From positions 1-8,040 of the forward strand of contig JAQUSH010000030.1 in assembly GCA_028715225.1 (NCBI GenBank): 8,040 nucleotides of DNA, read 5' to 3'. Shown one piece after another: positions 1 to 4,947 of the stretch (positions within the stretch are counted from its first letter, which is position 1; every line of letters begins with the position of its first letter). The DNA comes from Candidatus Aenigmatarchaeota archaeon (lineage in GTDB: Archaea > Aenigmatarchaeota > Aenigmatarchaeia > Aenigmatarchaeales > Aenigmatarchaeaceae). A program made the translations under genes and the position numbers. The notes under the pieces are model-generated. The model worked only from the letters and a program-made list of their open reading frames with translations, did no database searches and was not told the origin of the DNA.

Positions 1-1
1 C

Positions 2-409
2 TATAATATGTTTGCTTTAGGTTTATTTGGTTTTATACTTGAGCAGATAGTTGGAACTAAAAAGTTTCTTATGATTTACTTTGTGTCAGGATTGGTTGCA
101 GCAGTAGGCAGCATAATGTTTTATTCAGCGTCTCTTGGCGCGAGCGGTGCAATAATGGGAATACTTGGATGCTTGGCTGTGCTTAGACCAAAGATGACTG
201 TATACATTAGTTACGTACCGATGCCAATGATACTGGCAGCAGTTGTATGGATTGGTGGTGATCTGATTGGAATGGTTGCACCTGATCAGGTTGCTCATGC
301 TGCTCACTTGTTTGGAATGTTCTTCGGAATAGCAATCGGTTTATACTACAGAAAACAATTTGGAGAGAAGCTTTTCAATAAACATGTAAGTTTATGGGAG
401 AATAGGTAA
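2..409 (+). CDS. Rhomboid-family intramembrane serine protease, C-terminal part (5' end outside window)
   Basis: A polytopic membrane protease of the rhomboid family, which cleaves transmembrane substrates inside the bilayer with a Ser-His dyad. The frame is open to the left edge. The first codons read Y-N-M-F-A-L, matching the family's conserved 'HxxxNM.AL..FG' segment after the second helix, so the ATG at 8 is an internal Met and not the start. Counting from that Met, the catalytic serine is Ser46 in GASGA, and the probable catalytic histidine is His100 in the AHAAHLFGMFFG helix. Hydrophobic helices surround both, and a short basic tail (YYRKQFGEKLFNKH) follows. Both catalytic residues are present, so the protein is probably active. 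The substrate cannot be read from context. The stop lies 1 nt from the end of the convergent small ORF at 411. Confidence 0.9.
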   Translation, partial: YNMFALGLFGFILEQIVGTKKFLMIYFVSGLVAAVGSIMFYSASLGASGAIMGILGCLAVLRPKMTVYISYVPMPMILAAVVWIGGDLIGMVAPDQVAHAAHLFGMFFGIAIGLYYRKQFGEKLFNKHVSLWENR

Positions 410-410
410 A

Positions 411-542
411 TTATCTGAATCTTTTCTTTAATTTGTCTTTGCATTTCTTGCATAGCTTTTGAGCAATTCCTTTGTATTTGATGTTGCTAAGTCTGCCAAC
501 GTCTTTCACTTTTTTCTTACATCCGTCGCAAGTAGTTTGAAT
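411..542 (-). CDS. Small basic CxxC...CxxC zinc-ribbon-like protein (43 aa) with an apparent ATT start
   Basis: A 43-codon frame directly follows the CBS-HPF gene. It carries CDGC at residues 5-8 and CKKC at 31-34, two Cys pairs 22 residues apart as in small zinc ribbons. Sixteen of its 43 residues are Lys or Arg, and it ends KKRFR, which suggests RNA or ribosome binding. The frame has no ATG, GTG or TTG: back to the previous in-frame stop near 654 none occurs. The best start is ATT at 542-540, 2 nt after the CBS-HPF stop. A Shine-Dalgarno-like GAGGAG sits 6 nt upstream (minus strand, 554-549), inside the last codons of that gene. ATT initiation is rare, so alternatives are a frameshift from the upstream gene, a sequence error, or chance. 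No family was recognised by name. The Cys pattern and coupling argue for a real gene. Confidence 0.55.
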   Translation of the reverse strand: MQTTCDGCKKKVKDVGRLSNIKYKGIAQKLCKKCKDKLKKRFR

Positions 543-544
543 TT

Positions 545-1696
545 TTATCTCCTCAGAACACTTTTTGCTTTTTTGATATTCTTTCTTGAAACAGTGCGCA
601 CTGTTTCTTTTAACTTGAAAACAGCTCTTTCTAAATTGTCTAAAGACTGATTAGCTGCTGATCTCAAATCCCACGCCCAGGCTTTGCTGATGAAAAAGTC
701 TTTGTCTGTCCTCATTCTGATTCTAACTGAATACTTTGTTCTGTTAGCTATGCCTGTCTCATGTTTCTTTACATGTATGAACATAAACTGAATCTTATGC
801 GAGCTTGATATCTTTTTAATAGTGTCTTCTATCATCCTGTTCACAGTTCCTGCTATGAAATCATCTTCATCTGACATTCCTATTATCTGATAATACAATC
901 CTTTCTTCTCAAGTCCACCGACATAAAATTCTAAAAGATCTTTAAGAACAATAATCCCTTTTGGCTGCTTGTTTTCAGTAATCACTACATTAGATACTTT
1001 ATTTCTTTCCATAAGGTCAGCTATGTCTATCAGCGAAGTATTCTGGTCAGTTGTAACTGGTTTTGCGTTCATGACTATAGAGACAGGAAGCTGCATGACC
1101 TTTTCCATCTCAGCTGCCATAGAGTAATAATTTATTTTTTCTTTAGGCTTTACTGCTTTAAGCATATCAAATGCTGTCACTATACCAACTAACATATTAT
1201 TTTTATCAACAATAGGAAGATGAGAAATATTGTTTTCTCTCATAACAACTCTTGCCTTGCCTAAATCATCTTGGTCAGATATTGTTTTAATCTGAGACAT
1301 CAGAACAGCAGCTTTTGTCTGCCTGAACTGCTTGTTCTTAGATATTTCATTAACTATGTCATGAAGAGAAACCATTCCTATTACTTTGTTATCTTGAGTT
1401 ACAGGTATTGCCCGCAATCCTGTTTTTAATAATTTGTTTGCTGCGACGTCTATGTCTTCAAATGAATCTAAAGTAGGTGTCTGGGACATAAGCATTGTCT
1501 TGACTTTTTCCTTTGAAGGATCTTTTATTGCTTTCTGAGTCAGTATCTTTGTGCTGACCAGTCCTTTAAGCCTGCCATTGTCAATAACAGGTATTTCATG
1601 AAAATGATATTTTTCCATAAGTGAGATTAATTTTTGAACAGTATCATCTGAAGTTAATGAAACAACATTCTTAGACATTATATCTTTTACTTCCAT
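545..1696 (-). CDS. Four-CBS-domain protein fused to an HPF/RaiA-like ribosome hibernation domain
   Basis: 383 residues. Four CBS motifs lie in tandem at about 7-58, 67-120, 130-182 and 206-258. Each has the typical HxxPVxD/N...xGxV-TxxD pattern (HEIPVIDN...GLVST, RAIPVTQ...GMVSLHD, SHLPIVDK...GIVTAFD, SNVVITE...GIIVLKD). Such pairs form Bateman modules that usually bind AMP, ATP or related ligands. Residues 283-365 resemble the hibernation-promoting factor fold: a HVKKHE strand, the strand YSVRIRMRT, then FFISKAWAWDLRSAANQSLDNLERAV. This parallels the 'a.g.DlyaAId.aidkLerql' helix of bacterial HPF. I infer a soluble factor that docks on the 30S subunit under nucleotide control. The start ATG has GGTGA 5 nt upstream and a TATA-like TTTAAATA behind it. 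It lies 44 nt after the ABCE1 stop. The CBS call is secure; the HPF call is by motif only. Confidence 0.88.
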   Translation of the reverse strand: MEVKDIMSKNVVSLTSDDTVQKLISLMEKYHFHEIPVIDNGRLKGLVSTKILTQKAIKDPSKEKVKTMLMSQTPTLDSFEDIDVAANKLLKTGLRAIPVTQDNKVIGMVSLHDIVNEISKNKQFRQTKAAVLMSQIKTISDQDDLGKARVVMRENNISHLPIVDKNNMLVGIVTAFDMLKAVKPKEKINYYSMAAEMEKVMQLPVSIVMNAKPVTTDQNTSLIDIADLMERNKVSNVVITENKQPKGIIVLKDLLEFYVGGLEKKGLYYQIIGMSDEDDFIAGTVNRMIEDTIKKISSSHKIQFMFIHVKKHETGIANRTKYSVRIRMRTDKDFFISKAWAWDLRSAANQSLDNLERAVFKLKETVRTVSRKNIKKAKSVLRR

Positions 1697-1701
1697 ACTA
1701 T

Positions 1702-1738
1702 CACCAAGATTTAATAGGTTGAAGTAATATTTAAACCA
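1702..1738 (-). promoter_or_regulatory. Probable promoter and ribosome binding site of the CBS-HPF gene
   Basis: On the minus strand GGTTTAAATATT (1738-1727) is a TATA-like box in the 44-nt gap after ABCE1. Its centre is about 35 nt from the ATG. TTGGTGA (1707-1702) lies just before the start and can pair with the 16S 3' end. This implies a short leader and transcription separate from ABCE1, although read-through from ABCE1 is also possible. Confidence 0.45.
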
Positions 1739-1740
1739 TA

Positions 1741-3489
1741 TCAGACATGAAAATACATATTACTTTTTTTCTGCTCGTTGTCTTTTTGCGAATCTGGCTT
1801 GTTTGCTCTAGGCCTTGAGTTTTCTGGATCTCTTCTGAAAGTTATGTTTACTTTCTTTAAGAATTCGTTGAAACCATCTTTCAGCTCTAACTCTTTGGCA
1901 TGTCCTTTGATTCCGGATTCTCCTTCAAACAAAAGAGCTCTATCCGAGAGATAACTTAAAAATAGCAGATCGTGATCTATAACCATCGCTGAGCATTCAT
2001 GAAGTTCGCAGAATTTCCTAAGCATCTTAGCTGTTTCTAATCTTTGCTCTGAATCCAAGAATGCGGAAGGTTCATCTAACAAATATAATTCAGCTTTTCT
2101 GGATAAACAGAAAGCAATAGCTACTCTTTGCAGCTCACCGCCAGACAAAGTCTTCACATCGTTCTCTAAAAGTCTTTCAAGCGACAAAGGTCGTATTATT
2201 TCTGCCTTGTAATCTTCAGAATAGATGTCAGCTACGGTGCTAAGCAGGTCTGATACTGTTCCATTGAAATCGGAACTGATATACTGGGCTTTGTAGGATA
2301 TTCTCATTTTCTTAGTTATTTCTCCTGAATCAGCTTCTAGTTCGCCTGCTAATATTTTTGCAAATGTTGTTTTACCTAATGCGTTAGAACCAAATACACC
2401 AAGTATCTCTGATTTCTTTACATATCCAGGTTCGACAGTCAGAGAGAAAGTGTCTAGTTTTTTCTTTATCTGATTCCATTCTAAATATATTTCTGAATCA
2501 GATTCAGCTGCGCTTTTAGCTAAAGCAAAGTCAATTGATTCGTTTCGTATACGAACGTTGTCTTCTCTTATGTAGCCATCTAAGAATGCATTTATTCCGT
2601 TCTTAGTAGAATAAGGTTTAGACACTATACCATATACGCCTGGCACACCATAGAAAACATGAATTCTGTCAGCTACAAAATCTAAAGTCGCTAGATCATG
2701 CTCTACTACTAATACAGCTGCATCTTTAGCTAAGCTTCTTATTAATTTAGCTGATTCTAATCGTTGATATACATCTAGATATGAGCTTGGTTCATCAATA
2801 TAATAAATATCTGCTTTCCTTAATGCGGTAGCTGCTATAGATACTCTCTGCAGTTCACCACCTGATAACTGTGATAATTTTCTGTTTAAGCACGGAGCAA
2901 GACCTAATTGTTTGATTACTTCGTCTTTGTTTCCTTTTTCATTGTTCTTATCCAGATAACTTTCAGCTGTTTCATTTAATTTTGCCAAAGAATCAACCTG
3001 CTGAGGCTTGATAACTGATTTTAGTTTTCCTTTTGACAGTTGCTCTAAGTGATTTTGCAATTCAGTTCCTCTGAATAATTTGATAAGGTCTTTCATTTCA
3101 ATTTCTTCATTTTCTGGTTTTGGTTTGATTTTTCCTGATAAAATATTAAGTGCTGTAGTCTTACCTACGCCGTTTGGGCCAAGGAGACCAATCACTTCAC
3201 CTTTGACTGGAAATGGAAGTCTGAATAGCACAAATTCGTTTTTTCCGAAACGATGAATAGGAGATTCTTTAAGCTGTTCTGGAGTGTTAACAATCTGGAT
3301 TGCTTTGTAAGGACATTTTTTAACGCATAACCCGCAGCCAATGCACAGTCCTTCATCTATTTTAGAAAACTTGTCTTCTCCTAAAACTACGCATTTCTTT
3401 CCTGTCCTGTTTATAGGACATACTGAGATGCACTCAAGGCTACACTTTTCTGATTTGCATAGTTTCTTGTTTACTACAGCTATTCTCAT
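1741..3489 (-). CDS. abce1: ABCE1/Rli1 ribosome recycling ATPase
   Basis: The twin-ATPase iron-sulfur protein that splits ribosomes into subunits after termination or rescue and stays on the small subunit. 582 residues, near the usual archaeal length. The N-terminus holds two 4Fe-4S sites: C16-x3-C20-x3-C24-P, and the ferredoxin-type C49-x2-C52-x2-C55-x3-C59-P. NBD1 has Walker A GPNGVGKTT (104-112), signature LSGGELQR (208-215), Walker B YYIDEP (229-234) and H-loop EHD (263-265). A hinge follows (VYGIVSKPYS..., then NESIDF). NBD2 has Walker A GSNALGKTT (367-375), signature LSGGELQR (448-455), Walker B LLDEP and H-loop DHD (505-507). The C-terminus has the family's RPRANKPDSQKD tail. The NBD2 P-loop departs from the usual GPNGIGKTT. 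A TATA box 26 nt upstream suggests a leaderless mRNA. Confidence 0.97.
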   Translation of the reverse strand: MRIAVVNKKLCKSEKCSLECISVCPINRTGKKCVVLGEDKFSKIDEGLCIGCGLCVKKCPYKAIQIVNTPEQLKESPIHRFGKNEFVLFRLPFPVKGEVIGLLGPNGVGKTTALNILSGKIKPKPENEEIEMKDLIKLFRGTELQNHLEQLSKGKLKSVIKPQQVDSLAKLNETAESYLDKNNEKGNKDEVIKQLGLAPCLNRKLSQLSGGELQRVSIAATALRKADIYYIDEPSSYLDVYQRLESAKLIRSLAKDAAVLVVEHDLATLDFVADRIHVFYGVPGVYGIVSKPYSTKNGINAFLDGYIREDNVRIRNESIDFALAKSAAESDSEIYLEWNQIKKKLDTFSLTVEPGYVKKSEILGVFGSNALGKTTFAKILAGELEADSGEITKKMRISYKAQYISSDFNGTVSDLLSTVADIYSEDYKAEIIRPLSLERLLENDVKTLSGGELQRVAIAFCLSRKAELYLLDEPSAFLDSEQRLETAKMLRKFCELHECSAMVIDHDLLFLSYLSDRALLFEGESGIKGHAKELELKDGFNEFLKKVNITFRRDPENSRPRANKPDSQKDNEQKKSNMYFHV

Positions 3490-3510
3490 AGAATTAAATG
3501 GTAGTTGTTA

Positions 3511-3519
3511 TTTTATATT
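3511..3519 (-). promoter_or_regulatory. TATA-like box of ABCE1 (leaderless arrangement)
   Basis: AATATAAAA on the minus strand, centred near 3515, is 26 nt from the ABCE1 ATG. That is the usual archaeal distance from TATA centre to transcription start, so the mRNA probably begins at or next to the ATG. No Shine-Dalgarno sequence lies in the 30 nt before the ATG, which fits. The box abuts the stop codon of the upstream KH gene (3521-3523). Confidence 0.5.
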
Positions 3520-3520
3520 G

Positions 3521-4027
3521 TTAATCAAAGACTACTTCTACTTTTTTGTCAAACATAGACTCTGATATATTGATTACGTCTTCTATGCTAACAACCATGT
3601 TGCTTTTGAATGAAGAAGGTATTCTAATTTTTAGTTTTTCGCCGTTCTGGCTGTAAATAGTGTTTATTCCGTTTACTACAGCAGGAGATACAAGGCTTTC
3701 TATGAAAGGTCTAAATTCATTTATGTTCTCGATTATCTTTATTCCTTTTCCGAATTTTTTAGCCAATGCTTTAACCACAGAGCCGCCTTTTCCTACCAGT
3801 TTTGCTCCGTCTCCTTTTCCTGAAATGATTATGAATATGTTAGAATCAATGACTTTTTCTATTTTAACATCTTGAAGGCTTTTGATGCTTCCGCTTAGCT
3901 CATTTACAAATTTTGATACATCTATCTCGGTCTGTGTTATTTCATTAAGATCTAGCTTATTCTTGCACGCATTGCATAATGTTTCAGAGCTTAGGCATGT
4001 TTCACATATAGGCATTTCCATAAACAT
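3521..4027 (-). CDS. Archaeal zinc-ribbon + NusA-like KH-domain RNA-binding protein
   Basis: Up to 168 residues. The N-terminus has CETC (8-11) and CNAC (18-21), a compact four-Cys zinc-binding motif. The middle carries a KH-type RNA-binding loop, LVGKGGSVVKALAKKFGKGI, with GKGG at 79-82. The C-terminal strand-rich part (INTIYSQNGEKLKIRIP, ending KKVEVVFD) completes the NusA-like KH region. Archaea commonly carry this stand-alone protein, often annotated as NusA-like or KH-domain. Its exact role is not established; RNA or ribosome binding is likely. Three ATGs lie within the first five codons: 4027, 4021 and 4015. A TATA-like TTTATATTT centred near 4046 would put transcription start close to 4021, so the true start may be MEMPICETC or MPICETC. 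It heads the minus-strand block containing ABCE1, 31 nt upstream of it. Confidence 0.85.
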   Translation of the reverse strand: MFMEMPICETCLSSETLCNACKNKLDLNEITQTEIDVSKFVNELSGSIKSLQDVKIEKVIDSNIFIIISGKGDGAKLVGKGGSVVKALAKKFGKGIKIIENINEFRPFIESLVSPAVVNGINTIYSQNGEKLKIRIPSSFKSNMVVSIEDVINISESMFDKKVEVVFD

Positions 4028-4061
4028 TATATATCACAAACAAATATAAAGTTTAAGGAGA
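4026..4061. promoter_or_regulatory. Divergent promoter region between the KH gene and the small membrane protein
   Basis: A 38-nt gap holds two TATA-like elements. ATTATATATCA (4026-4036, +) is centred about 35 nt before the plus-strand ATG at 4066, with AAGGAG (4055-4060) as its ribosome binding site. AAATATAAA (4042-4050), read on the minus strand as TTTATATTT, is suitably placed for the KH gene. The two promoters are interleaved, so the genes may compete for or share regulation. Confidence 0.45.
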
Positions 4062-4065
4062 TCGC

Positions 4066-4320
4066 ATGATATTAGGAATTATCGGAGCGCTATTGATATT
4101 GACTGCTTGGGCAGTTGAAGCAGAAGAATCAATACGAAAACATAAGAGCATGATGGATTTGAAATTTGCATTTCTTTATGCTATAGCTACTTCATTTCTG
4201 ATAATTCATTCTTATCAGATAGGAGATGCTGTATTTTACTGGTTTCAGATCGGTTTGTTAGCAATAATACTATTTGAAATATTTTATTCTATAATTATTA
4301 AGAAAGTTCATAAGAATTAA
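4066..4320 (+). CDS. Small three-helix membrane protein, function unknown
   Basis: 84 residues with three hydrophobic helices at about 1-17, 33-51 and 55-76. A charged loop lies between the first two (EAEESIRKHKSMMD), and the tail is basic (KKVHKN). The three-helix layout, with Gly and Ala in helix 1 and Tyr, His and Gln in helix 2, is loosely like half-transporter or LAB_N/CBU_0592-type small membrane proteins, but the match is too weak to name. The start is well supported by AAGGAG 5 nt before the ATG. It is transcribed divergently from the KH gene and is separated from the next gene by 71 nt containing another TATA-like box, so it is probably monocistronic. Confidence 0.75.
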   Translation: MILGIIGALLILTAWAVEAEESIRKHKSMMDLKFAFLYAIATSFLIIHSYQIGDAVFYWFQIGLLAIILFEIFYSIIIKKVHKN

Positions 4321-4352
4321 CTTATTATTCAAAAGTAGTGAATAACCGATAG

Positions 4353-4360
4353 GTATTTAA
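4353..4360 (+). promoter_or_regulatory. TATA-like box for the 4395 gene pair
   Basis: GTATTTAA, centred near 4357, is about 38 nt before the preferred ATG at 4395. A start near 4383 would give a leader of about 12 nt that includes GATGAT. It lies in the 71-nt gap after the small membrane protein gene. Confidence 0.4.
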
Positions 4361-4394
4361 GGTTTTCTGTACATGTATTATTAGATGATTTATG

Positions 4395-4739
4395 ATGAAT
4401 GAAATAGCAGAATATGCACACTCGATTGATAGCAACTGGAGAACTGTTATTCAAGTGAGTTGTCTAGGCAAAACAGAAAGGTTTGATGATCGTGTCGTGT
4501 ATGACGGATCTATCAATTATAAGGGAAGAAAGGTTCTTGTTGTCATGCATGAAACTAGAAATTCAGAAAATATGGGATCATATTTATTCATTCCTGGTTA
4601 TCAGATTACAACAGCGAAAAGAAAAGTAGGCATAAACAGCTCGCTTGTAGAACCTATTACTGATGAGTCTGCTAGAAAGAAAATTACAGAGAAAATAAGT
4701 GAAAATAAAATGTTTAGAGGTCAAGTAGTTTTTGGGTGA
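4395..4739 (+). CDS. Hypothetical soluble protein (114 aa), start at the second ATG
   Basis: Not recognised. The product is soluble, with no signal or membrane segment and no Cys pairs. It has probable strands (WRTVIQVSCLG, RKVLVVMHET, YLFIPGYQITT) and a helical, charged C-terminal section (DESARKKITEKISENK), giving an alpha/beta or beta-rich look. Two ATGs are adjacent at 4392 and 4395. I prefer the second because GATGAT (4384-4389) lies 5 nt before it and the same start arrangement recurs at the next gene. The stop TGA (4737-4739) is part of the next gene's Shine-Dalgarno sequence, so the two are translationally coupled. Function is unknown. It could be an accessory gene, since the neighbouring ORF boundaries look disturbed. 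Confidence 0.65.
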   Translation: MNEIAEYAHSIDSNWRTVIQVSCLGKTERFDDRVVYDGSINYKGRKVLVVMHETRNSENMGSYLFIPGYQITTAKRKVGINSSLVEPITDESARKKITEKISENKMFRGQVVFG

Positions 4740-4748
4740 TTTATGATG
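4735..4748 (+). promoter_or_regulatory. Ribosome binding site/start module coupling two genes
   Basis: GGTGAT (4735-4740) contains the TGA stop of the upstream gene and pairs with the archaeal 16S 3' end. It is 5 nt from the ATG at 4746, which favours that ATG over the one at 4743. The 12-mer TGATTTATGATG (4737-4748) is identical to 4386-4397 at the start of the upstream gene. Confidence 0.5.
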
Positions 4749-4941
4749 GCAAGCAAAAAAACAGTTGTAATTTATGAAAAAAAGGATCCAAAAGATGCAA
4801 CGCACGTTGCAATACAGACACAAACAAAAACTCCATATGTTTGGGAGTGTTATCGTACAAGACATCCTCATCACTTGGCAACTGCTGAGTACAGCCAGAA
4901 ACTAATACTATTAAAAGTAAACCTAAAATCGCATATTTCAT
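4741..4941 (-). CDS. Short putative lipoprotein ORF, possibly a truncated gene, antisense to 4746-4943
   Basis: The first 17 residues form a clear lipoprotein signal: MK, a hydrophobic core AILGLLLIVLV, then SGC with Cys17 as the lipidation site, followed by a polar TQQLPSDEDV stretch. This predicts an outward-facing, lipid-anchored protein. Beyond about residue 30 the sequence becomes unconvincing (LQRALHLLDPFFHKLQLFFC) and is antisense to the likely coding part of the plus-strand gene. I infer either a real short lipoprotein or the 5' remnant of a longer one cut by a rearrangement. The ATG is 6 nt downstream of the MFS transporter stop on the same strand, so the two could be cotranscribed. 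No good Shine-Dalgarno lies close; GGGG is 16 nt upstream. Confidence 0.45.
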   Translation of the reverse strand: MKYAILGLLLIVLVSGCTQQLPSDEDVLYDNTPKHMEFLFVSVLQRALHLLDPFFHKLQLFFCLPS

Positions 4942-4943
4942 AA
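4746..4943 (+). CDS. Hypothetical small protein (65 aa), second gene of a coupled pair; antisense to a lipoprotein ORF
   Basis: Not recognised. The N-terminal part (KKTVVIYEKKDPKDATHVAI and on through YVWECYRTRHPHH) looks like an ordinary soluble protein. From about residue 45 it reads QKLILLKVNLKSHIS, which is antisense to a lipoprotein signal peptide on the other strand. Start support is good: GGTGAT 5 nt upstream and coupling to the preceding stop. The C-terminal third may be a chance extension into another gene, which would mean the protein is truncated or re-terminated. Its stop TAA overlaps the ATG of the minus-strand ORF. Only one member of this antisense pair may be functional over its full length. 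Confidence 0.5.
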   Translation: MASKKTVVIYEKKDPKDATHVAIQTQTKTPYVWECYRTRHPHHLATAEYSQKLILLKVNLKSHIS

Positions 4944-4947
4944 AATA

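Noticed and set aside
418..436. T-rich run that could terminate the rhomboid transcript.
   Set aside because: The run is interrupted and lies inside the Lys-rich coding sequence of the opposite-strand mini-gene, which explains the T content.
459..650. Plus-strand open frame of 63 codons rich in Phe, Leu and Ser.
   Set aside because: It is antisense to the end of the CBS-HPF gene and the CxxC mini-gene. Its composition is what Lys- and Glu-rich helices give when read backward, and it has no ribosome binding site.
2544..2555. 12-bp palindrome TTCGTATACGAA.
   Set aside because: It lies within the ABCE1 hinge coding sequence; palindromes of this length are not rare enough in 8 kb to claim function.
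3341..3565. Plus-strand 74-codon frame at the 5' end of ABCE1.
   Set aside because: It is antisense to the well-supported iron-sulfur domain of ABCE1, with no promoter or ribosome binding site.
3660..3875. Plus-strand 71-codon frame inside the KH gene.
   Set aside because: It is antisense to the conserved KH domain and has no initiation signal.
4584..4874. Minus-strand Cys- and Phe-rich frame of 96 codons.
   Set aside because: It is antisense to the 4395 gene and out of frame with the lipoprotein ORF; its composition looks like antisense noise.
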